Assembly (NCBI GenBank): GCA_964036275.1
Contig: OZ038440.1
Location: forward strand, 434,001 to 498,000
Origin: Litoditis marina
Taxonomy: Eukaryota; Nematoda; Chromadorea; Rhabditida; Rhabditidae
Direction of reading: 5' to 3'
DNA: 64,000 bases
The notes under the pieces were generated by a model. That model was not told where the DNA came from. It searched no databases and saw only the letters and a list, made by a program, of their open reading frames with translations. Below, one piece after another: positions 35,836 through 47,400 of the stretch. The position numbers and the translations under genes are program-made. How positions within the stretch are numbered: position 1 is the stretch's first letter; every line of letters starts with the position of its first letter.

Positions 35836-35975
35836 AGATGCGTATGCTAGAGCATCCCGGCCCTACCATCTCATCCTGCGTCTCTCACTCTTTGCGACTG
35901 TCGCGACACTCTTATCCCGGCCGGATGTTGGAACAGCGAAACATCATACGTTTGTGAAGTCGCAGGTTGGGTTCA
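35836..35975. repeat. GAGACGCAGG palindromic MITE, copy 4 (diverged)
   Basis: GCTAGAGCATCCCGGCCC, CATCCTGCGTCTCTC, the hairpin TATCCCGGCCGGATGTT, and GTCGCAGGTTGGG. The right inner arm has lost one base of the GAGACGCAGG consensus. Confidence 0.65.
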
Positions 35976-38463
35976 TTATGTGTCAACCATTGACCGTTTA
36001 CTCCTTAGATTCACGAGTTCTGATGTGTTTAACCATCTGACGTTACGCACGGCTTCTACGAGAAACAAACCACAGTTTGTATAAAATATTTCTTATCCAT
36101 CCGGCGTACATTGTGTACTAGATCACCTAGCATTGCAGTTTCGATATTTGTTTGAACTGAAACTCTTCAAAATTGCGATTCCGCACACAAAGCCATGCCT
36201 GTGGTAGTTGCTTCTTGCTTTTTGTTGATGAAAAAGAGATTTCGGCCATAAAAACGCTGATTCAATTATTCAATCAGCACAAAGCTTCTATGCAGTGCTC
36301 GAAGTTTCCAACTCAACATGCAAATTTGCAGTCTTTGACTTGGCTAGTCAGAGTTCAAAACTCAAACAACTCTATCCACCACTTTCATCTACCTGAACCA
36401 AGTCAAGTTTGCTGTATGTAGATTAAAATGTTCAGCTAATGGAAGAGAATGCAAAACACAACTTCTACACTAATTATTAATGAATATCCACTACAATTAT
36501 TCCAATAAACATCTATGTACAATAAACTTTGTATTATTTTATTAGTATACGCTGAAAAAGTGTGGTATAGACACAAACAAACGCGTAGAAAACGTCAAAA
36601 ACTGTACCTCTTCTATTTTTTATTCCCAGTGCACTTTTTGGTATTGAATGTTTGAGGTTCATGAGCCTTCCCTTCATCATGTTTCTCAGTTCAATTAAAG
36701 TCATCAAAAAAGACATAGTTTGTAAGTGGTCTTTCTTTGAGCGAACTCAATTATTCCAAAGATGCGTGTGCAATTGAACTAATGATGGTGGTAATTGAGT
36801 GAGTTTGCAAAAACTTTTCTTCCTAGTTCGGGATCGAGCAATGACATTCTCGTATACTCTCGAACTCCAATAACCCTATTTATTGATTAACCCCTTATTT
36901 TGATTGAAGATTCGTAGTGTTCTTCTACCACTATATGTGATTCGATTTCAATATAGAGAACGGGAATCATTCATCGACTCTAGGTTATATATGTGTAAAC
37001 GTTTTGTTTGAGATTACTCAGTATATTGCAAGGCAGGTCGTGGTATATCGTTTTGACTTCGCAGATGTAATTCTCCAGAACTCATTAGATAAGAAAGGTT
37101 CACAATTATGATTTTTTTTCACGTGTTAGAAGTGATACAGTTTTTGACTGTGAGTATGACCAGCATAATATTTCACTTTGTTTCACCACTATGTTACTTT
37201 CCATGCACTAACTACGCATGATGATTAGTGTATTCAGAATTCTATGTTATATTTTGTTTCAAGCAATTTGCATACTTAATGGGTCGCAGCTGGGGAGGGT
37301 AGACGAGCAATTCGAGCCTTATTTACCAGCAGTCACATGCAATATCCAACTATGTTCCTTGTTTTCCTCTAGAAATTTTCTTCAAAGCTCCATTTTTCTC
37401 ATGTAACTCTTGCAATTAGCGAGGAAGAGGAGGCCGAACTGTTCCGGTTCAAACGGAAGTCCAAATTTTTGGAAGAAACGCGCCAGCACCAATACGCAAT
37501 ATTGATGAGCATTGAGTTTATATTTTTGTAAAATTGAAAAGAGATTTTTAGAGTTTGGACTGTTTGGAGACAACTTCGGAGCCGAAGTTTTTGTCGCCTT
37601 CTCCGAAGCAAGCCTATAACAGCTAAATGTTGTTTCCTATATGCTGTTGCATAATCCCGTTGTATTTGTAGTTTGATCATGTTGCTTTTGGGTAGAAATT
37701 GGTTCTCTATGGCGTGTATCGAGATCAAACTACGGTTAAGATGTGGTTATTTCCTATAAAAGTTAGATAGACGGGAAGTTTGTGGTTGTTTTTCGGTGTA
37801 GGACTAGGTCTTCAACGCAATAAAAGAACTTGTTTTCAATAGAACCAATTAGACGAGTCTAGTCCAATCTCCTTTCTCTGTTGGTTTCCCCCCCCCCCCC
37901 CCTCAATTATTGCATTCTTGAATTTTATTAATGTCCTGCTGAATAACAGCCCGGAGGCATTAGATAGTTCCGGGTTGTAGCATTTAGCTTAAAATCTGAA
38001 ATACAGTTTGATACAATTTTTGATCTCTCAATTGTATTCATACGTGTTGCATAATGTTTCTCTCTCTGTTCAATTTCGCTCATATTCTACAGAATTTTTG
38101 GATATGTACAACTCAATATTTCAAGATTCAAGAGTTATTAGATCACTTCCAATCGTTACTATATGTACGGAACCTACACAAAAATTCGCATGCCAAAATC
38201 GAAGCACTTGTTGCGATGGACTGAAAGTGTCTAAAGGATGCACCCGATTTCCTTTCCACTCTGTTCACGTTTAACGAATACATTCATCATTTATCGTTGC
38301 CAGAAAAACCCAGAGACCTTAAGTGATTGGAGATCGTCAGTTGTTTTTCCATAACCGTTCATCTCGGCCAATCGGAAATGTGTTTTCCAGACGAATTAAC
38401 TCGAATAAGGCAGCCGGGACTGAGCTTTGGCATTAGATAGCTTTTCTCACGATGTGCTTCTCA

Positions 38464-38643
38464 GACGGCATAGCAATTCTTCAAACCTCATGAGATGTTC
38501 ATATGAGTTTCTCATGAGATACCTTATGAGCTACTCGTGAACTCTCGATGTTTTAGCATAACAATCAATAGAAACTCGTGGGAAACTCGTGCTAATAGCT
38601 CCTGAGGTATCTCATGAGATTTTTCAGAGATTGCTACGCCGCC
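38464..38643. repeat. CTCATGAG-repeat MITE with GGCGGCGTAGCAAT ends, copy 1
   Basis: A 180-bp element with ends ACGGCATAGCAAT and ATTGCTACGCCGCC and several internal CTCATGAGAT words in both orientations. A second copy is at 40967-41148. Confidence 0.85.
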
Positions 38644-38891
38644 AGAAGGCAGAAGAACAGAAAGTCTCAGTTGTAACCTATGAGTACAACTCAGCGAGAG
38701 TGAAAAAGCCTATACACTCTGGATCAGCTAAACCAGATCCCTAAACCACGGGTCCAAAAAGTCACTGACGTACTGCTCCGTGAGAAGAGATGGATTTTTG
38801 TTTACTAAACATCGAGCGAGAAAATGATGAACTTTGTCGTTGCACTCATACTATAAATTCCAAAAAACACGTGAGTTTATATGAGTCATGA

Positions 38892-39022
38892 ATTGTTAGT
38901 CAAGTACACAGTCACGTGAAACGTGTTTAACCCAGCAGAACTCAGAAACGGGCAATGATAAGGTGTGTGATTCCTCATTAGAATGCCAACCTTACGTGAC
39001 TATTCATTTTACTTCTAGTATA
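38892..39022. repeat. CACGTGA-ended MITE, copy 5
   Basis: CAGTCACGTGAAACGTG at the left, ACGTGACTATTCATTTTACT at the right, ending CTAGTATAG. Only 360 bp from copy 6, which is inserted in the opposite orientation. Confidence 0.75.
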
Positions 39023-39382
39023 GTTTTCGTGGATATGGCCACCGCACGGCAGTGGGAAGTTATCTATCTTGCCATGCGTGTTCCGCATCGGTGGAGTTTT
39101 ACAAAGCGAGCATTTACATAGTAAACAAGTTCGTGGAATCATGGATTTAGATAGATATGGCGAAAAAAAGAAGAGAGTGGGTGAAAAGAGAGGGTGACAG
39201 AGAAAGAGAGTACCCCCTGAGGGCTAAGTGGCCCTATGATTGGGCCATGATGGAACTGTTTCCCGACTCCCAATGAATCCCGGAGGGAAATCTGACTCCT
39301 TCTTTCAGCTCATTATCCAGCTCCTACTTATTTTCTTTTTCTCGAACTTTTGAAAAGTTTGGTTCACAGAGCCAAATTTGGC

Positions 39383-39515
39383 TATACTATAAATCAATTG
39401 AACATTCAGGTAAAGTTAGCACTCTAATGAGGAATCGTGCACTTCTCATTGCACGTTTCTGAGTTCTTCGGTGTTTACCATGTTTCACGTGACTGTGCAA
39501 TTGACCAACAGTATA
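39383..39515. repeat. CACGTGA-ended MITE, copy 6
   Basis: TATACTATAAATCAATTGAA start; TTTCACGTGACTGTGCAATT and ACCAACAGTATA end. Opposite orientation to copy 5. Confidence 0.75.
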
Positions 39516-39734
39516 TCTACCTCTCGTCGACGAGCAAACGTTTCGAACCATGGAAGAAGGGAAGAGTGCATCAGTTCGAGTGCATGTTACAACAAAGTTG
39601 TAAGCTTTGACTAACTGTTCTTCATATCATATTTCAGTCAGGGATTCCTGCTCTTAATGTGTTTGTTCCTTTTTTCCTCTTCTGCAGTTTTACATTTCAT
39701 ATCAACTTCTCATTCTTTCCTCCCCATCTCTCTA

Positions 39735-40070
39735 CGCATCTTCATTCTCTCTCTCTCCTCTCTATCTTTCTCTCATCTCTTCTCTCCTCTCCCCCCCCCC
39801 CTCTCTCTATCTCTCTTACCTCTTCTCTCCTCTCCCTCCCCCCCCCTCTCTCTATCTCTCTTACCTCTTCTCTCCTCTCCCTCCCCCCTCTCTATCTCTC
39901 TTACCTCTTCTCTGCTCTCCCTCCCCCCTCTCTCTATCTCTCTCACCTCTTCTCTCCTCTCCCCCTCCCCCTCTCTATCTCTCTCACCTCTTCTGTCCTC
40001 TCCCCCCCTCTCTATCTCTCTCCTCTCTCTCTCTATCTCTTCTCTCTTCCTCGTTCTCTTTTTGTTCCTT
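39735..40070. repeat. Long CT-rich tract with a roughly 50-60 bp higher-order repeat
   Basis: Pyrimidine-only sequence for more than 300 bp. Within it a block of the form CTCTCTATCTCTCTTACCTC followed by TTCTCTCCTCTCC and a C run recurs about five times. The long Ser/Leu/Pro frames over it are artefacts of the repeat. Confidence 0.9.
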
Positions 40071-40966
40071 CAACCCACTGCTTCCCCCTTCCATTTATCA
40101 CAACTTATCCCTATATCATGAGCTATGTCCCTTGACAAATATGTCCCAGACGCCCTCTTTTCTTAGTCCAAATCCATACATTTTGTCCCTCCATTTTTCG
40201 AAGTTGTCCCGATATGAATGTTACTTTCAACCGATTTCCATTATGAAACTGATTACCAAACCATATTGTGTGACTGAATCGCAGCCTCTTCTTCAACTGT
40301 TAGCGACAGTAGAATAAAAAAGATTGACTGTTTGAAGATTGTAACTTGATGAAGATATAGACACTATCGGGTTGTTATATTACAGCTTTGAGATGAATTG
40401 TAGGTACCTATGAGGAAATTTTAGTGCAGCGGATGAAGATTAATTGACTTTTAACAACAACGATATCGTGTGAAAAAAAGACCCGGAAACTTTGAATTTT
40501 CTTGTGATTTTACATTATTTTTAAAAAGTTCATATTAAGATGTGAGTAAACCGAGGCAAAATCGCAGGGAAATCTTGGCAGCACGTTTCGGGTGGACCGT
40601 TTTAAAACTTGAACTGAATCGAGATTCCTATTCAGATAGTTCCAAGAAAAACTAGTTTCAAGAGTAACATCAACATTTGTTTTGAATACATATTTGTTAG
40701 TCTAAATTACTCGTATTTCCATTCCCATTCACATGGTTCAATTTGCGGACAAGCCGGCTCTCAATCTAGACCACCAATTGTGAATAAATGAGGGGGGTTG
40801 GGAAGGATGGAGTAAATCATAGTAGAAACATTACCCTTCTACAACCTGACTAGATTGTTTTCACCACTAAAAGCACACTAAGTATATAAAAGGTGAAGCA
40901 GCATCAGTAAAACACACGTTGTTGTGGCACGCTCCACGCTCCCAGACTACTGTGTTTCACATAATC

Positions 40967-41148
40967 TGGCGGCCTAGCAAACCGTCCAACCTTATGAGAA
41001 GTTCGTATGAGTTTCTCATGAGATGTCTCATGAGCATCTCGTGAACTCTCCATGTTGTAGCATAGCAATCAATAGAATCTCATGAGAAGCTCGTGCTATT
41101 AGCTCATAAGGTGATCTCATGAACTTTTGTGGGGATTGCTACGCCGCC
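40967..41148. repeat. CTCATGAG-repeat MITE, copy 2
   Basis: Ends GGCGGCCTAGCAA and ATTGCTACGCCGCC. The interior has GAGTTTCTCATGAGATGTCT and AATCTCATGAGAAGCTCGTG, matching copy 1 along its full length. Confidence 0.85.
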
Positions 41149-42289
41149 TGTAAGTTTGACTAACGTGTACACAAGGTACACTACTCTTCCACACGTTCAT
41201 ATTTCAATGGTTTCATCTGCCCTAAAGTCACTGCGAACTGGACATTAGTAAAAGTGGTGGTGATGTTCGTTACACAGTTTTCTGATCGTATGCTATGAGT
41301 TTTTTTTACTTACTCAGCGCACATTTATACCGTGATTTGATGGAGACCTCCCAGTGGGTTTCCTTATTTTAGCAAGAAAACAAATTGCTGAGAAGTTGCG
41401 GGTGAGGAGTAATTGGCTTCCTGAATCTAATGGACTACCAATGTGCAATTGGAGAAACTACTGCTCAGAATACGATTGTCTCCAAATTACTTTATTCCGC
41501 TTAGATACACTGATACGTCCGATTTAGAAAACTTGGCAGACAACTACTCAGTTTGTAAAGTATCGGTGATAGTTCCTTATCCATATATGTCAATAACAAC
41601 AGATTAAGGACATCTTCAAGTCGTAAAATAGGCAAAATTTCAGAACTTAAATTCCGACTATTCTGGTTAAAATGAAACCGGATATTCTAGTCCGAAATGT
41701 AATACACTTAAATATATCATACACATGTATCTATATACAAGTTGCAAACTTCGTAATATTTCTCGAAGTGGCCTATACATGCTGAAACGTCATGGTTATT
41801 GCTTTGTTATGCCTGAACGCTCACCATAAAGACAAGTAATAAAGACACTCCTCAAGCGTCATCCATCCCTTGGCTATGGAAGTTCTAAGTATTATGCTAT
41901 ATTGCAGTTGTGTTCCTGAGCATGCTTTGAGGTAGATAGACAACCAACCAGGTCTTAAAAACACCGCTGGGCAGATTAGTTTTTTTCGTTCACAGATGGA
42001 CGTTCCAATACAGTTTATAGCTGTTTTCTTCATATATTCCAGAATACTGAGAGCACCTACTTTTTATCTGGCAAAATGTTTCATGCGAATATTCACGAAA
42101 ACTCTGCTTTTTGGTTTCAAGATCATGCGATGAACTCGTAACAGAACTTTTGTTCGGGGGTGGTCTCCGATCTCCTTCAACTTTTGCCGACATCGGATTC
42201 GGTGTGGTTTAATCCACATCATTCCTCGTGAGACACCCAAAGTACATACTCAAAGTTTACAAGGACATAGGAATTTCGTGATCAGGGTT

Positions 42290-43180
42290 GAATCCGCAGT
42301 AAACCCGTAGTAAGGCGAACCCGTGGTAGATCCGCAGTAAACGTGCAGTAAACGTGCAGTAAACGTGCAGTAAACCCGCAGTAGATTCATAGTAAACTAT
42401 TCAAAAGTGCGTGCTTCGTGTGGAAATGCAATATTATGACTCAAAAACTGAAGGGATAAACATATCGGAGATTATACAAATCAGTTTCGAGAAAATGAGC
42501 AGATAATTTTTTTCAAGTCTGACAGTCCAACTTTTTTTCGATCGTTATGATGAGTTCCTGACAACTGCATTTCTACAATATGAGTATTCAAACGTTTAAA
42601 ATGGAATGAATTGACGTTTTACTTAGCAAATCATGATGGAAAACCATATAATGGAAATTTACGAGAAGAACTTTCATAGTTATGGCTCATAACTTCAATT
42701 TCTTTACCAAATCATGATTGACCAAAAATTTGTTCCGATATCCTGATGTACAACTAATATTCATGCATATTGGAAAATTGAATGCATTTTCACCCTTAAA
42801 AACGAATTTTGAAAAAAATATTTTCCGCCCTTACTTAAGTACGGACTTCTCCATCACTAGTCGTTGAGGTTTGAGTTGATTTCGGTTTAATTACCCAAGT
42901 TTGAGGTACTTTTCGAGAACAGAAAGGTATTCTATTTTCCTTTGACGTTGATAGGGAGCATGGAGCGCTCCTATTGCGTTAAATAAAACTATTTTTTGAA
43001 AAAGTATTATTTCACATTATTTGTGGTAGATTTGAATATCAATTAGTTTACTGCGCAGTTACTGCGGGTTCACTGCAGATTTACTGCCGATTTACCCCTG
43101 GTAGTACCGCGGTACTACCAGCGGTAAATCTGCAGTCAAACCGGGGTAGAACTGCAGTAACTTTGCTGTCAATTAGCGGT
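42290..43180. repeat. About 0.9-kb element with CAGTAAAC-array termini
   Basis: The left end is a tandem array of about 12-bp units (CCGCAGTAAACGTG) from 42293 to 42400. The right end, 43045-43170, carries the inverse (GTTTACTGCGCAGTTACTGC) and contains a 22-bp perfect palindrome at 43099-43120 centred on ACCGCGGT. The 650-bp interior is AT-rich with no long frame. It looks like a non-autonomous DNA transposon with repetitive inverted termini. Confidence 0.65.
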
Positions 43181-43613
43181 TTTTATTTCCCTGTGGAGTG
43201 ATTCCTACAGCAAACCTTTTTGAAATGGGAATCCGAATAAAATTCGTGTAATGTTAAAGTCTCAAAAGTAATAAGTTATGCGAATACTTTACTTTCTCTT
43301 AATCTACCAGCCTTGATAGATCCAACCCAGTGACGTGGTGGAAAGATTCCTTGCCGGCAATCAGTTGTAGCAATGAGCGGACTCCTCCCACTGAAACCAC
43401 AAATTGGCTCTCATTTCAATTCGAAAGTACACGTTCTCAAAGTTAACCGCGTTCTATTCATTTTTCTGCGTTTCGGTTTGAAAATTAAAGTTCACGTTCA
43501 CTTTTAAATTTAACCACGTATCATTTCTTCCCATGCGTTTGGCTTTGGAAAAAGTTCAGGTTATTTTTTGAATTTCTTCACAAATTATCGTTCTTTTCCA
43601 TTGGGTGTGATAA

Positions 43614-43808
43614 TATAGTGATTGCCAAATTTATACATTTCTGTCTCTCACCGGAGTCGAACCTGCGGGCAAAAGTTTCGTAGCAAAGCGCAAACCACTG
43701 CGCTATTAAACACATAACGGACAAGGTTTAGAATCGAAGACATATGTGCGAACACAGCGGAAAGTGAGATATACAGTACCCTCCGCCTTTCCGTTGGCAA
43801 AGACTATA
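43614..43808 (-). repeat. tRNA-derived SINE-like repeat, copy 5
   Basis: TATAGTGATTGCC start and GTTGGCAAAGACTATA end. The minus strand has TAGCGCAGTGGTTTGCG (box A) and GGTTCGACTCC (box B) in the correct order. Confidence 0.75.
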
Positions 43809-44442
43809 CTAGACGATGGAAATAAACTATCAGGAGCGAAATAATTGAATACCGAACCCTCTTTGAAAGTTCGGTTGCACTGAGCTAATTACCTTACTAT
43901 GTTAGTCTCAGCATTAGCGAACACTAGACGATACGTGCCTCTACACAGTAGAAAACAAGGTATACAGTATGTCACCGTCTTTCGTTTAATGAGAAATACA
44001 CAGACAACTACAGGAACTTATTGTAATATTACCAACTTTTCTATATCGTCTTGTTTCTTGCTTCATTTTCGTTTATCTCTGTACTCTGGCATCACGCACC
44101 ACTTTTTGCAGTTAATCAAGGATTTTTGCTGAGACGAGAATCTGATTTTGTCCATCCTTCAATTCCAGGGGGCACTAATTTGTTCTGAGTATTTGCATAG
44201 CGCATCATTTGTGAGGAAATATCTCATAAAAAGCGCCCCGATCCGCATACTCAGCTTAATATTTACTACTTTAATATATATTCAAGTGCTTCGATTTGAA
44301 ATCACTATTGCATATGAATCAAAACTATCAGAAGCGTTTGCATTATATTTGGGATGTCTGGTACTTTTCGTTGTTCTCTTGACTGTCTTTTTCATACCTT
44401 TTATCTGCTATTCTTCATTTTTCATATTACTGAATGTTCCAG

Positions 44443-47400
44443 ATGTCCGAATCTACGGAATATTACTACGACGAAATGAGTAATTTCACAGATTGTCGGT
44501 ACATGGTTAGTTTATAGTCTCGTGGAGAGTTTATTCGTATTTCATATAGGTTGATTGAAGACAGTCATTGAATTCATTCTGAAAATTGTTGATCATTTCT
44601 CAGATGAAGTCTGTCATAGACAGCTACTAAGCTCACTAATACTTCACCATAGATCTAAAATCTTCTGGGTAAAACGATTTTCCATTTCTCCATACTTCTT
44701 GTAGGGACGTAAGCATAAATACACACAGTCCTTAAACTCAAACATTTAAATATCATTTTAACAGTATTTTAAAATGGATACATGTTTTATTTTCAGGGAA
44801 CGGAGCACGTGGAGGGGAAAATATACCTGATTGGAGTGTTTGCTACTCTTATTGCTATTCTATCTATTATATTCAATACGTTCTTCACGGTTGTATTCAT
44901 AAGGAACAAGTCGATAAGGTAAGAAACATCTTCTTTGAAATTTTCTCAGCCCTTTTGTCAGAATTACGTTTTAGTGTTTCAAGATCTCGAGAAAGCTGAG
45001 AAAAGTATTTTCGTCATTTACACTATCAGTCTACATCATTTTTCAGACAATCGTCGGTATTCTATTTTGGTGTACTAGCTGTTATTGATACCATTATGGC
45101 TATAAACTACATTGCCCTCATGTCTTTGCCGGTTAGTTTTTATGGAGAAACTTCGGTTCGGACTAATGTTGAAGTTCGTAGCAGTTAACCTGCGAAACAC
45201 CAATGTATCCGAACCTAAAGTTTTCTGTAGCCCAATGTCTGAGTCGGAAAATATTGAGAATTTGCTCCCTAATTCTCTAAAAAACGATAGAGAAAAATAA
45301 CGTTTCAACAATATGATGCTGACGACTAGATCGTGAATGTTGCAGGTGTACATGTTGCAGGTGTACATGGACTTCTACCACTACCTTCCGATGTACCATC
45401 TTTTCCTCTCCTATTGTCGGTTGGCGGTCGCAGAGAGCAGCTGTGCCATATTCGCATCCATGCTGCTCATTCTACTGGCAACCTCCGAGCGACTTCTCTG
45501 CACCTTCGAGGGCAAGGCTGAACTGAAGTCTAGAAGGTAATTGGTGAAAAAAAGTTCAATGACAAACCGGAGAGTATAGAGTATAGTCTGTTCCACACAG
45601 TTATAACCCTCGTATAACACATTAATGCTCACAAACTTTCTGAACACATTTTAAAAATTCACGGTTTAGTTTTGGTATAGGATTAGCTGCCAATACTTGG
45701 TTAGCAATTTTACACCCAAACATTGAAGTTTCTATAGCAAACACTTGGTGGAACGGAGTATACGCAACCTGGTTTGAAATTCGGATCACTTTATCTTTTG
45801 CATGCCATCATTCAGAACGTAAACCTCTTCATAATGGTTATGTGTATTCGGAAGTTGTACATCATATGTGTAATGAGATCAGAACAAAGATAAGGTATTG
45901 AACGGAAGTTGAGATGCATGTAAGTACAACTGGGGAGCAACATAATTCTCAATGCTAAACTGTCTGTTTCATCACAATTGAACGAAAAACTGTATGATCG
46001 AACTAATGCGATGTAATTAGTGAAATGTATGCTCTTCACGTGTCCATCGCGTCGGAACATCTTCACAATGAACGCCCTGGTTTCTGCCGAGGACCGCACT
46101 CAATTTGAGCTAAATATGACTGTCCCTTCTTCAAAACGAGAGATAAACGTGTTCTAGTGAACGTTGTTTGTCGAACATTCATCGGAACATGTTTACACAT
46201 CATATAGTTCATGTAATCTTGTCCCGTCTTCTTCAAGACCTCTCAACGACCCCACATGTCTCCCATCATTCATGGGTACTTTTCCATGTTTTCCCCCACA
46301 TTTATGTTGTGAATCGATATTCCAATTGGCTCATTGCAGGTTTTTGGAAAGAAATCGGCCGGCCGTGTGCTCTTTTTGTATTCTCCTCGCTGTTCTCTAC
46401 AAAATATGCACATATTGGGAGATAGATGTGATGTGGAAACCGGAATGCGAGGGATGGGGGTCAGTTTCAGGCTTATTCATTTGTTCTGCTGTGTTTGTAG
46501 TTTGATCTACTAGTCGTAGAGTTGAGGGTGGGGTAAGGTCTATCCGGTGATGGTCTATCCGCCATACGCTGTTTCACTCTTCTGTCCACAGCATGTTTGA
46601 ACTCTGTATATACTAAGAGGTTGTGGATGAAAAGAATGTATGAGATTTTTGTTTCTGGAACAGAAAACTAGTGAATTTTAGCAATAGATTTTGCACCATT
46701 GTAAATAGTTTCACCGAATGATATTACCGGGTACTCCGAAACGGGGCATCTAATTACTCCGACAGTTTTCACAGGAATATAAATTTTAAAACTTCATTAC
46801 CACAACCTTTATCGAAAGTTATTCAACAGAACTGTTTCAGACAATATGAGATCGTCTCGGGACCACTGACTATTCATGAAAATTACCGATTCTGGTGGAT
46901 GTTCATTACGAGAAATGTCGTTGATCGAATTCTGCCATTCTTCCTATTAGTGGCGATGAACTACCTCATCATAAGAGTGAGTGAACTAGTAGTTTCCCAA
47001 CTATCTACCTCCCTGTTATATGTGAAAACACTAGTAACTCATACTCTTCTACAATTAGGGCGATGTCTTCAGAACAATATAAGCACTCGGAATGTCTTAA
47101 TTAGAATTCAAACTGAAACTCGCCATATAAACTTACGAGCCCATTAGAATAATGTTGCTCCTAAAACAAATACATGCACGAACACGCTGGCGAAGATACT
47201 GATGTTGCCAAATTTGGAAAATAGTGAAAAACTGACTCTGACAGACTCATAAATCCGAATATACTATCCAGGATTATCTTCATGAAAAACAAAAACCCTT
47301 CAATATGGGTACGGTTTGGTGTGCAGCAAACTCTTTTCTAATGATTGCGTCCCGAAAAAATGAATGAATTTCGTACAATGGTTTTTCGGTTCTTGAAATA

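Larger units (their letters stand above)
35046..44442. other. 9.4-kb gene-poor, repeat-rich interval
   Basis: No splice-supported gene was found on either strand. Contents are listed separately: GAGACGCAGG copy at 35836, CTCATGAG elements at 38464 and 40967, CACGTGA copies at 38892 and 39383, a CT tract at 39735-40070, a CAGTAAAC element at 42290-43180 and a SINE-like unit at 43614. The reading frames present are short and low in complexity. The 37728-37382 minus frames are open but unsupported. Confidence 0.55.

Noticed and set aside
39657..40135. Two overlapping plus-strand ORFs of about 155 codons
   Set aside because: CT-repeat artefact in two frames at once, with no splice or codon evidence.
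42293..42400. CRISPR-like short repeats
   Set aside because: A contiguous 12-bp tandem array without unique spacers, in a eukaryotic genome.
44148..44483. 111-codon hydrophobic ORF just before the receptor
   Set aside because: It overlaps the receptor's first exon in another frame, lies in an AT-rich promoter region and has no usable splice sites. Hydrophobicity is expected from T-rich DNA.
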